Source: JBAZOD01 sp041648955
GTDB lineage: Bacteria; Patescibacteriota; Patescibacteriia; Patescibacteriales; JAQTRU01
Reading direction: 5' to 3'
NCBI GenBank assembly: GCA_041648955.1
Contig: JBAZOD010000068.1
Span: 1 to 5,054, forward strand
DNA: 5,054 nucleotides
The notes under the pieces are model-generated. The model ran no database searches, was not told where the DNA came from, and saw nothing but the letters and a program-made list of their open reading frames with translations. Shown in pieces: positions 1 to 3,804 of this stretch; position 1 is the stretch's first letter; each line of letters starts with the position of its first letter. The position numbers and the translations under genes were made by a program.

Positions 1-2
1 TT

Positions 3-377
3 TTACGCCTCCCAGAGTCCATGCAGATTGCAATAAGCTCTTGCCTTAATCTTTTTCGCCTCAATACAAAATTCGGCTTCCGGCGCGGCTCCAGGCTTTA
101 AGAATCTTTTATAAGACTTCTCATCGGCGATTATTTCTATCCATTCAATATAATGCGCTTCTTCCATCGGATGAGGGGTAGAACCTATTTTTACTTTTAT
201 TCCATTATCAGTTTTTTCTATAACTGGCACGTGCTTTTCTTTGGCAGCGTCTACTGTATTAGCAACTTGCAAGACCATGGGTTGGCCGCAGCAAACTAAT
301 TGCCCCACTCCCGTGTGGTTCATTTCTACGATATTGCCGCAGACATTGCATTTATAAATTTCATTTAATTTTGTCAT
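3..377 (-). CDS. dfx: Superoxide reductase (desulfoferrodoxin), two-iron class I
   Basis: Cytoplasmic superoxide reductase, which reduces superoxide to hydrogen peroxide without releasing oxygen, typical of anaerobes and microaerophiles. The 124-residue protein has the full two-domain layout. The N-terminal desulforedoxin domain holds a Cys4 iron site: C10, C13 and the adjacent pair C29-C30. The C-terminal domain holds the catalytic site: E47-K48-H49 at the start of the strand, then H69, H75, C116 and H119 (C-N-L-H-G). These positions coincide with the numbering known for Desulfovibrio desulfoferrodoxin, so every ligand is present and the enzyme should be active. It is the last gene of the leftward cluster inside this window, 45 bases after the cupin gene. 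No strong Shine-Dalgarno lies next to the ATG; an AGGGGG sits 14 bases upstream but inside a hairpin (392-408). Electrons would come from a rubredoxin-like partner, which is not identified here. Confidence 0.97.
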   Translation of the reverse strand: MTKLNEIYKCNVCGNIVEMNHTGVGQLVCCGQPMVLQVANTVDAAKEKHVPVIEKTDNGIKVKIGSTPHPMEEAHYIEWIEIIADEKSYKRFLKPGAAPEAEFCIEAKKIKARAYCNLHGLWEA

Positions 378-391
378 ATTTTTATTATCAT

Positions 392-408
392 CCCCCTGGT
401 AAAGGGGG
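392..408. promoter_or_regulatory. Small GC hairpin in the leader of the superoxide reductase gene
   Basis: CCCCCT (392-397) pairs with AGGGGG (403-408) around a five-base loop. On the minus strand the 3' arm AGGGGG is the only Shine-Dalgarno-like purine run before the superoxide reductase ATG, with a rather long gap of 14 bases. The hairpin is not followed by a T run on either strand, so it is not a terminator. It may be a translational control or mRNA-processing hairpin, or a copy of a short dispersed palindrome; the sequence alone cannot decide. Confidence 0.4.
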
Positions 409-422
409 TTGGAATTAAAATT

Positions 423-821
423 TTATTCTGTCGTTTTTCCGTCAAACTCCGGCCCGTTAGCCTCAGCCTCAGCTTTGGTTGCGCGCACAACGCCATCCTG
501 GTGATGTGCCGGAGAATAGATAGTGTATAGTTTTAAGTCTTCAGTCGCGGAAACATTAATAATATTATGCTGAGCTCCGGCTGGCACGACTATAGCCGAC
601 CCATCGCTTACGTCATATTCATTGCCGTCAATAATACACTTGCCTTGCCCCTTTTCAAATCGAAAAAATTGATCATTGTCCTTATGCACCTCCATACCGA
701 TTTCCTCTTTTGGCAAAAGAGACATTAATACCAGTTGGCTATGGTTTCCAGTATAAAGCACTTTACGGAAGTTTTTATTTTCCAAAGTGTCTTTTTCAAT
801 GTTAGTTGAAAATCCTTTCAT
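423..821 (-). CDS. Small single-domain cupin protein
   Basis: A 132-residue single-domain cupin of the mannose-6-phosphate-isomerase-like type (COG0662-like). Cupin motif 1 runs from G42 to G60 (G-M-E-V-H46 ... D50-Q51 ... E56-K-G58-Q-G60) and motif 2 centres on P80-A-G82-A-Q-H85-N86. H46, Q51 or E56, and H85 are the likely metal ligands; the second histidine of the usual H-x-H is replaced by D48. Family members of this length are widespread and mostly of unknown substrate, so no reaction is assigned. The tail after residue 105 (HHQDGVV ... KAEAEANGPEF) is typical of this subgroup. It lies 36 bases after the cysteine-rich small gene and 45 before superoxide reductase, so co-transcription and a metal or redox link are likely but inferred. 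The bases before the ATG are almost all A and T, with no Shine-Dalgarno. Confidence 0.85.
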   Translation of the reverse strand: MKGFSTNIEKDTLENKNFRKVLYTGNHSQLVLMSLLPKEEIGMEVHKDNDQFFRFEKGQGKCIIDGNEYDVSDGSAIVVPAGAQHNIINVSATEDLKLYTIYSPAHHQDGVVRATKAEAEANGPEFDGKTTE

Positions 822-857
822 AAATTTTTATTTAATTAGTTAATTAGTTTTAATTCT

Positions 858-1028
858 TTAATCAATCGCCTGGAAAAAATCACAATGAGAGTCAATTGGC
901 ACTTCGCACTTTGCTTCTGTACAATAATATTTTCCATCTGCGCCTATTATAAAGCTGGTGCAATTTTGACATTGCGTTTTTTCATCGTACCAGTTTTCTT
1001 TGTAGTCTGATTCAATTTCGTGCGACAT
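858..1028 (-). CDS. 56-residue cysteine-rich small protein, unknown function
   Basis: A short open frame fills most of the gap between the cupin and the kinase-like gene. Translation starts MSHEIESDYK and ends CDFFQAID. It has five cysteines, C20, C23, C36, C41 and C49, in the pattern C-x2-C-x12-C-x4-C-x7-C, plus H48 beside C49. Four or five cysteines in 56 residues suggest a zinc knuckle or a small iron-sulfur or rubredoxin-like centre, but the spacing does not match rubredoxin (two CxxC pairs) and I do not recognise the family. It starts 16 bases after the kinase-like stop codon and ends 36 bases before the cupin start. No Shine-Dalgarno is visible, as for its neighbours. Being next but one upstream of superoxide reductase, it could be an electron carrier or metal-handling partner; that is inference. 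The cysteine pattern and tight packing argue that it is a real gene. Confidence 0.72.
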   Translation of the reverse strand: MSHEIESDYKENWYDEKTQCQNCTSFIIGADGKYYCTEAKCEVPIDSHCDFFQAID

Positions 1029-1044
1029 AAAAGATTATTATTTT

Positions 1045-1818
1045 TTAAAATTTTCTCTCTTTCCCTACTATAATATTTAATTTTTTAACAACGCTTATTT
1101 CTGCTGGCGTAGCAATTTCTATCGCATTATCCAAAATGATAGAGGATTTTTTATTTATAAGAGTAAGTTTTTTTAAAGAAAAAAGACTTTGGTTTTCTTG
1201 GGGTGCAAATTGTTTTAGAGTTCTGGCTCCTTTAGTTTTTATATAGAGTTCTAAAACACCATCCTGCGGATTGGGATTGGCGTTTTCTGGAAGATTTGAA
1301 AAGACAGAAAGATTAATAACATTTATTTCTCCAGTTTCCATTATTTCGATAGAATAGTCTTTGCCTATTTCTACGGTTGTGCCCCTACTTTCTATTTTAG
1401 CTTGAGAGAGGAAATAATGATTGCCGGCTTGGGCAATATCAAGTTTTTCAATTCGACGGGCAGACAAGACATCTCCAGCCTCTTCTGCTTCGCTAATACC
1501 GAGAGAGTCGGCAATTTTGTTATTTTCTTTGCCGATAGGGATAATGCCGAAAGGAATTTCTGCGCTTAGCTGGCTATGAATTTCGGCCTTTATCATGGCA
1601 TTGATTATTTTATTGACAGTCCGATCATCGCCGACAGCTACAATTGTCTTTGCTCCCCTCTTCATTTCGCTTTCCACTGCTTCACCAATATTTTTCATAA
1701 CGCCTAAGCGAATTATTTTTCCGTTCAATCCTAAATCAGTGATGCGGGTTTCTATCCGCGCCAGAACGTTATCATATTTTTTCTTATTTACGTATTCATC
1801 GTAAAGATAGACGTGCAT
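1045..1818 (-). CDS. Diacylglycerol kinase-like protein with altered catalytic motifs
   Basis: A 257-residue protein with the outline of the diacylglycerol/lipid kinase family (DAGK catalytic domain, YegS/DgkB-like). The nucleotide-binding loop normally read as GGDGT-x-x-E appears at residues 60-70 as V-A-V-G-D-D-R-T-V-N-K, with one extra residue, GGDG changed to VGDDR, and the glutamate replaced by K70. The second motif, normally P-x-G-T-x-N-D-x-A, appears at 94-103 as P-I-G-K-E-N-N-K-I-A followed by L106-G-I. The C-terminal beta domain keeps the P184-Q-D186-G-V-L-E-L signature and a typical strand-rich end. Family members phosphorylate lipids with ATP at the inner membrane face; whether this one still does is doubtful. 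It lies 54 bases after the bactofilin gene and 16 before the cysteine-rich gene. No Shine-Dalgarno is seen before the ATG. It is somewhat shorter than the roughly 300-residue kinases. Confidence 0.7.
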   Translation of the reverse strand: MHVYLYDEYVNKKKYDNVLARIETRITDLGLNGKIIRLGVMKNIGEAVESEMKRGAKTIVAVGDDRTVNKIINAMIKAEIHSQLSAEIPFGIIPIGKENNKIADSLGISEAEEAGDVLSARRIEKLDIAQAGNHYFLSQAKIESRGTTVEIGKDYSIEIMETGEINVINLSVFSNLPENANPNPQDGVLELYIKTKGARTLKQFAPQENQSLFSLKKLTLINKKSSIILDNAIEIATPAEISVVKKLNIIVGKERKF

Positions 1819-1872
1819 ATGTAAAAATTAAAAAAGTAGAAGTTGAAAAACCTTTTTGAGAAAAATGACAAT

Positions 1873-2280
1873 TTAGTTAATTTCTTCTTTCGCTTCTTTT
1901 TTTTCTGAGACCATAGAACATTTACCATTAAAAATTGCTCCCTGTTCTACGGAAATTGAGGAACATTCGATATCACCGAAGATTTTAGCTGAGGCGGCAA
2001 CTTCAACATATTTTTTTACTTTTATGTTTCCGTTTACTTCTCCGCCGATTCTGGCTTCATGTGCTTCAATGCTGGCTGTGATTTTGGCTTTGTCGCCGAT
2101 AAAAACATCGCCGTTGGTTTTGAGGCTGCCTTCCAAAGAACCTTCCACGACAATATTCCCTTGCCCGTTAAAATTTCCCTTAACTTTTATAGAGGGGCCG
2201 ATGATAGTCTCCACCTCTTTTATTTTTTCTCTGTCGTCCTGTTTTTTAAACATATTTTTTGTTAGCAAAGCCTCCCCCAT
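1873..2280 (-). CDS. Bactofilin, polymer-forming cytoskeletal protein
   Basis: Bactofilins (PF04519) self-assemble without nucleotide into filaments at the membrane and position cell-wall or cell-shape factors. The 135-residue protein has a charged N-terminal tail (1-24), then a right-handed beta-helix core from about T25-I-I-G-P to residue 118. The core shows the usual short rungs with glycine turns: I31-K-V-K-G-N-F, I43-V-V-E-G-S-L-E-G-S-L, V59-F-I-G-D-K-A, A76-R-I-G-G-E-V-N-G-N-I, then K99-I-F-G-D-I. A lysine/glutamate-rich tail closes it. Length is normal. Two starts are possible: the ATG at 2280, with a weak AGG four bases upstream, or M10 at 2253, giving the common MFKK beginning; an in-frame stop lies upstream of 2280. 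It is the first gene of the leftward cluster and follows a good promoter at 2323-2351. Confidence 0.95.
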   Translation of the reverse strand: MGEALLTKNMFKKQDDREKIKEVETIIGPSIKVKGNFNGQGNIVVEGSLEGSLKTNGDVFIGDKAKITASIEAHEARIGGEVNGNIKVKKYVEVAASAKIFGDIECSSISVEQGAIFNGKCSMVSEKKEAKEEIN

Positions 2281-2322
2281 TTGCCTAAGTTTTTATTTTT
2301 ATTAAGTTCCTCCCGTATGTTA

Positions 2323-2351
2323 ATTGTAGTTTACCAAGGAGGGTTTGTCAA
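2323..2351 (-). promoter_or_regulatory. Sigma70-type promoter of the leftward five-gene cluster
   Basis: On the minus strand TTGACA (2346-2351) is separated by exactly 17 bases from TACAAT (2323-2328). The -35 box is perfect and the -10 box has five of six consensus bases. It points to the bactofilin gene, whose ATG at 2280 lies about 35 bases past the expected start site. The resulting leader begins near a GGGAGG (about 2306-2314) that is too far from either bactofilin start to be its Shine-Dalgarno. No comparable promoter is evident in the short gaps downstream, so it probably drives all five genes. Confidence 0.75.
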
Positions 2352-2518
2352 AAATAAAAATATAGGGTAAGATAAAATTGAAAGTAGATTTTGGTATATT
2401 GTTTGCGAATGACGGACAACAAATGGACATTTTATTTTGCCCATTTTTTAATGTAATTTGGAATTGAGAGGGGATAGAAGAAAGTAAGAATTACAAAATA
2501 AAAAATTTGAAACTATCT
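2352..2518. other. AT-rich spacer between the two transcription directions
   Basis: This divergent gap lies between the leftward cluster promoter and tRNA-Arg. It holds no convincing open frame. A weak inverted repeat, AAATGG (2421-2426) and CCATTT (2441-2446) with a T run to 2449, could act as a poor terminator or be chance. A TATATT at 2395-2400 could be a -10 box for tRNA-Arg, but I find no matching -35. Confidence 0.4.
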
Positions 2519-2590
2519 GTCCCCATAGTTCAATGGATAGAATGAGGGTTTCCTAAACCCTAGATCCATGTTCGACTCATGGTGGGGACA
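2519..2590 (+). tRNA. tRNA-Arg, anticodon CCT
   Basis: A complete cloverleaf can be folded by hand. The acceptor stem pairs GTCCCCA (2519-2525) with TGGGGAC (2583-2589), seven pairs, with discriminator A2590. The D arm is GTTC/GAAT (2528-2543). The anticodon stem is AGGGT/ACCCT with loop TTCCTAA, giving anticodon CCT at 2552-2554, which reads AGG. The variable loop has four bases and the T arm is CCATG-TTCGACT-CATGG. The 3' CCA is not encoded (ACA follows the stem), so it must be added by nucleotidyltransferase. An AGTCCAC hairpin begins six bases after the gene. Confidence 0.97.
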
Positions 2591-2595
2591 CAGAA

Positions 2596-2620
2596 AGTCC
2601 ACAAGAATGTAGACTAAAGT
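2596..2620. repeat. AGTCCAC hairpin repeat, copy 1
   Basis: AGTCCAC (2596-2602), five variable bases, then TGTAGACTAAAGT (2608-2620). The arms AGTC-C-AC and GT-A-GACT fold with one C-A mismatch. The left arm and the right 13 bases are identical to the copy at 4430-4461; only the five loop-side bases differ, and the outer left arm (ACTTT) is missing here. It starts just past tRNA-Arg and has no T run behind it, so it is a poor terminator. Confidence 0.6.
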
Positions 2621-2628
2621 AGATAAAT

Positions 2629-2698
2629 TTGACAAAAATAGATTTATATATTTTGATATTAGTTTAGCGATTATTTTGCTAATATTAGGTAATATAAT
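2629..2698 (+). promoter_or_regulatory. Possible promoter elements for tRNA-Ala
   Basis: A perfect TTGACA lies at 2629-2634, but the hexamers at the normal distance (near 2652-2658, TTTGATA) are poor -10 boxes. Further on, a perfect TATAAT at 2693-2698 lacks a -35 at the usual distance. One of them may drive tRNA-Ala, whose gene begins at 2775. I would not choose between them from sequence alone. Confidence 0.3.
2671..2688. repeat. TTATTTTGCTAATATTAG motif, copy 1
   Basis: This 18-base string recurs, with one extra T, at 4511-4529, and its first part (TTTTATTTTGCTAA) recurs at 3332-3345. In the 4511 copy the core is a perfect palindrome, GCTAATATTAGC; here the last base is G. All copies lie in gene-free spacers, and two of the three lie shortly after an AGTCCAC hairpin. 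Confidence 0.5.
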
Positions 2699-2722
2699 AA
2701 AGTTTTACATAGAACATTAATG

Positions 2723-2764
2723 AGTTAATAGTTAAAAGTCAATAGTCAATAGTCAATAGTTAAT
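2723..2764 (+). repeat. Six tandem heptamers AGTYAAW
   Basis: Six consecutive seven-base units run without interruption: AGTTAAT, AGTTAAA, AGTCAAT three times, AGTTAAT. The array ends ten bases before tRNA-Ala. The unit length and near-perfect copies fit slippage-generated repeats (a mini VNTR). It lies in the tRNA-Ala leader if transcription starts near 2693. Confidence 0.85.
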
Positions 2765-2774
2765 TGTTAGATAC

Positions 2775-2851
2775 GGGCCTTTAGCTCAGTTGGCTAGAGC
2801 GCTTCCATGGCATGGAAGAGGTCAAGGGTTCAAGTCCCTTAAGGTCCACCA
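2775..2851 (+). tRNA. tRNA-Ala, anticodon GGC
   Basis: Complete cloverleaf. The acceptor stem GGGCCTT (2775-2781) pairs with AAGGTCC (2841-2847) and includes the G3-U70 wobble (G2777 with T2845), the hallmark identity pair of alanine tRNA. The D arm is GCTC/GAGC, and the anticodon stem CTTCC/GGAAG encloses loop ATGGCAT with anticodon GGC at 2809-2811, which reads GCC. The T arm is AAGGG-TTCAAGT-CCCTT. Discriminator A2848 is followed by an encoded CCA (2849-2851), unlike tRNA-Arg upstream. The last A of CCA is also the first base of a nine-pair palindrome. Confidence 0.98.
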
Positions 2852-2943
2852 TTCTTCGCGCAGCGAAGAATGCCCTGCGTAGCTCAGGGAGCGAAGCACG
2901 GGCGTGTTTCAATGTTTTTGCGCTAAACAAGGGCTGCGCTACG
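2851..2943 (+). other. GC-rich structured leader between tRNA-Ala and the GIY-YIG gene
   Basis: This stretch is visibly richer in G and C than its surroundings and full of inverted repeats. ATTCTTCGC (2851-2859) pairs perfectly with GCGAAGAAT (2863-2871) over a three-base loop. CCCTG (2873-2877) pairs with CAGGG (2885-2889). A longer alternative pairs CGTAGCTCAG (2878-2887) with CTGCGCTACG (2934-2943) with one mismatch, and GCGAAG recurs at 2891-2896. A tRNA 3' end running straight into such structure, followed by a nuclease gene, suggests either a processed leader or the conserved left end of a small mobile unit. Confidence 0.55.
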
Positions 2944-2972
2944 AATGGCACAGCTATTTTGTTCAAAATAAT

Positions 2973-3215
2973 ATGTATTATGTTTATATAATACAAAGTG
3001 TGCAATTTTCCAAATGTTTTTATACAGGTTTTACGGGAAATGTTAATAATCGTATAGACGATCATAATCGAGGTAAATCGTCTCATACAAGCAAATTTAA
3101 GCCATGGAAATTGCTCTATTTTTGTGCTTTTAATAATAAAAAAAGAGCTTTAGATTTTGAAAAATATTTAAAATCATCCTCAGGAATTGCCTTTAGAAAT
3201 AAACATTTAATATAA
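2973..3215 (+). CDS. Small GIY-YIG nuclease domain protein (UPF0213/COG2827 type)
   Basis: A stand-alone GIY-YIG domain of 80 residues, the normal size for this family of single-domain putative endonucleases. The protein begins M-Y-Y-V-Y-I-I-Q-S, the GIY strand, followed by F-Y-T-G-F-T, the YIG strand with its glycine kept. The conserved arginine is in N-N-R-I-D-D-H-N (residues 28-35), and the catalytic glutamate is in the helix D-F-E-K-Y-L-K-S near residue 64, followed by the usual S-G-x-A-F-R end. I chose the ATG at 2973 because homologues start at this strand. The frame is open back to a GTG at 2904, but that part overlaps the structured leader. No good Shine-Dalgarno is seen. Activity on DNA and biological role are unknown for most members. 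The TAA stop lies inside the terminator palindrome. Confidence 0.9.
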   Translation: MYYVYIIQSVQFSKCFYTGFTGNVNNRIDDHNRGKSSHTSKFKPWKLLYFCAFNNKKRALDFEKYLKSSSGIAFRNKHLI

Positions 3216-3237
3216 TTTAGCCTAGGCTAAATTTTTT
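3214..3237 (+). terminator. Rho-independent terminator of the GIY-YIG gene
   Basis: A perfect 20-base palindrome, AATTTAGCCTAGGCTAAATT (3214-3233), is followed by T to 3237. Its first two bases belong to the TAA stop codon of the GIY-YIG gene, so gene and terminator form one compact unit. Confidence 0.8.
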
Positions 3238-3245
3238 AGTTTAAT

Positions 3246-3262
3246 AGTTCTTTGTAGAACTT
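3246..3262. repeat. GTTCTTTGTAGAAC dyad, copy 1
   Basis: AGTTCT (3246-3251) and AGAACT (3256-3261) form a six-pair dyad around TTGT. The 16 bases GTTCTTTGTAGAACTT (3247-3262) recur identically at 3369-3384, 122 bases downstream. The sequence between the copies is AT-rich and has no recognisable gene. An AGGAG follows at 3271-3275, but only a very short frame follows it. Confidence 0.65.
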
Positions 3263-3368
3263 AATATTCGAGGAGTTGATTAAAATTGCGTAAATACAAG
3301 TTTTTAATAAAACTTTTAATTTGTGTTTTTCTTTTATTTTGCTAAATTATCTAAGACTAACTTATCCT

Positions 3369-3395
3369 GTTCTTTGTAGAACTTTTTATTATAAT
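3369..3395 (+). promoter_or_regulatory. Dyad copy 2 overlapping the putative promoter of the small membrane protein
   Basis: GTTCTTTGTAGAACTT (3369-3384) repeats the dyad at 3247. A perfect TATAAT follows at 3390-3395. The matching -35 position, near 3367-3373, falls in the left arm of the dyad (TGTTCT, a poor consensus), as expected for an operator over a weak -35 or an activator site. Transcription would start near 3402, inside the G run, leaving a leader of only a few bases before the ATG at 3407. Alternatively the dyad plus TTTTT (3383-3387) is a weak terminator. Confidence 0.45.
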
Positions 3396-3404
3396 GGGGG
3401 GGGG
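3396..3404 (+). promoter_or_regulatory. Nine-G run as ribosome binding site
   Basis: Nine consecutive G lie two bases before the ATG at 3407 and directly after TATAAT. It is the only purine run that could pair with the 3' end of 16S rRNA. Another ATG at 3394-3396 opens into the run, 13 bases upstream and out of frame; loss of one G would put it in frame with the gene. The run could vary in length by slippage or be a sequencing uncertainty. Confidence 0.45.
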
Positions 3405-3406
3405 CG

Positions 3407-3646
3407 ATGAACCAACAAAAAAGAAAAATTCTGGATATAGTTGCTAATGTTGGAATGGCAATTTTTGACATATTGGCAATTTTGCTTGTTTCTTTTAAAA
3501 GCCCTTGGGGATTTGTTGCTGGATTATGTTCTCAGCCTTTTTTCTTTATGTGCTCAATTCTCAATCGCCAATGGGGTCTTTTTATCCTTAATATTATTTA
3601 TACTATTAGTTGGGCAATTGGCGCTTATCATTGGTTTGCTGGGTGA
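3407..3646 (+). CDS. 79-residue integral membrane protein, PnuC-like layout, function unknown
   Basis: A short polytopic membrane protein. After a basic N-terminus (MNQQKRK, fitting a cytoplasmic end) there are three hydrophobic stretches at about residues 8-30, 33-51 and 56-78, so two or three membrane helices. Conspicuous residues are K31-S-P-W34-G-F-V-A-G-L, S42-Q-P-F, N53-R-Q-W56-G, and a tail with W69, Y74 and W76. The order of a G-x-x-x-G-L helix, a short charged turn and an aromatic-rich last helix recalls half of the PnuC nicotinamide riboside transporters, but that is only a resemblance and no vitamin-binding motif can be confirmed. The start is the ATG behind the G9 run. A strong terminator begins nine bases after the TGA, so it is transcribed alone. 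Base composition is like the AT-rich neighbours. Confidence 0.7.
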   Translation: MNQQKRKILDIVANVGMAIFDILAILLVSFKSPWGFVAGLCSQPFFFMCSILNRQWGLFILNIIYTISWAIGAYHWFAG

Positions 3647-3654
3647 TTATTCAT

Positions 3655-3684
3655 AAATCCGCTTGTAATTAAGCGGATTTTTTT
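3655..3684 (+). terminator. Strong rho-independent terminator after the small membrane protein
   Basis: AAATCCGCTT (3655-3664) pairs perfectly with AAGCGGATTT (3671-3680) over a six-base loop. The T run extends through 3684. It isolates the membrane protein gene from the cupin gene downstream. Confidence 0.92.
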
Positions 3685-3715
3685 ATTGTTTTCTGTGGAA
3701 CATCATGAATTAATA

Positions 3716-3744
3716 TTGACAACTTTATTAATGTATGCTATTTT
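3716..3744 (+). promoter_or_regulatory. Extended -10 sigma70-type promoter of the FdtA-like cupin gene
   Basis: TTGACA (3716-3721), 17 bases, then TATTTT (3739-3744), preceded by TGC (3736-3738), an extended -10. Transcription would start near 3751, giving a leader of about 54 bases with a clear GAGGAG before the ATG. It lies between the preceding terminator and the gene, so the gene has its own promoter. Confidence 0.75.
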
Positions 3745-3790
3745 ACAAAGTTATGTTCTTTTTATACTTAGTTATTTGACTAAATTTTCA

Positions 3791-3796
3791 GAGGAG
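3791..3796 (+). promoter_or_regulatory. Strong Shine-Dalgarno GAGGAG
   Basis: GAGGAG lies eight bases before the ATG at 3805 and fixes the start. It is the only textbook ribosome binding site in the window; the other genes mostly have A/T-only leaders. Confidence 0.85.
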
Positions 3797-3804
3797 AAAA
3801 ATCC

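Noticed and set aside
378..422. Hairpin at 392-408 considered as the terminator of the cupin gene
   Set aside because: No T run follows on the minus strand, and the superoxide reductase ATG is only 14 bases away.
2024..2305. Plus-strand open frames opposite bactofilin
   Set aside because: Antisense to a clear bactofilin; the low-complexity hydrophobic translations come from the repetitive beta-helix coding sequence.
2409..2456. A 15-codon frame MTDNKW... upstream of tRNA-Arg
   Set aside because: It has no ribosome binding site, no recognisable features, and a length expected by chance.
2723..2764. Heptamer array considered as a CRISPR
   Set aside because: Units are seven bases, directly adjacent and without spacers, and no cas genes are present.
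2781..3086. Open frame of 101 residues on the minus strand
   Set aside because: Its end is the reverse complement of tRNA-Ala (the familiar spurious GLEPLTSSMPWKRS string) and the rest is antisense to the GIY-YIG gene.
3247..3384. GTTC...GAAC dyads considered as LexA boxes
   Set aside because: LexA sites of the Gram-positive type are GAAC-N4-GTTC; here the half-sites are in the opposite order with six bases between them.
3441..3656. Second frame of 71 residues overlapping the small membrane protein
   Set aside because: It starts inside the membrane protein gene without a ribosome binding site; its hydrophobicity is a frame-shift echo of the real gene.
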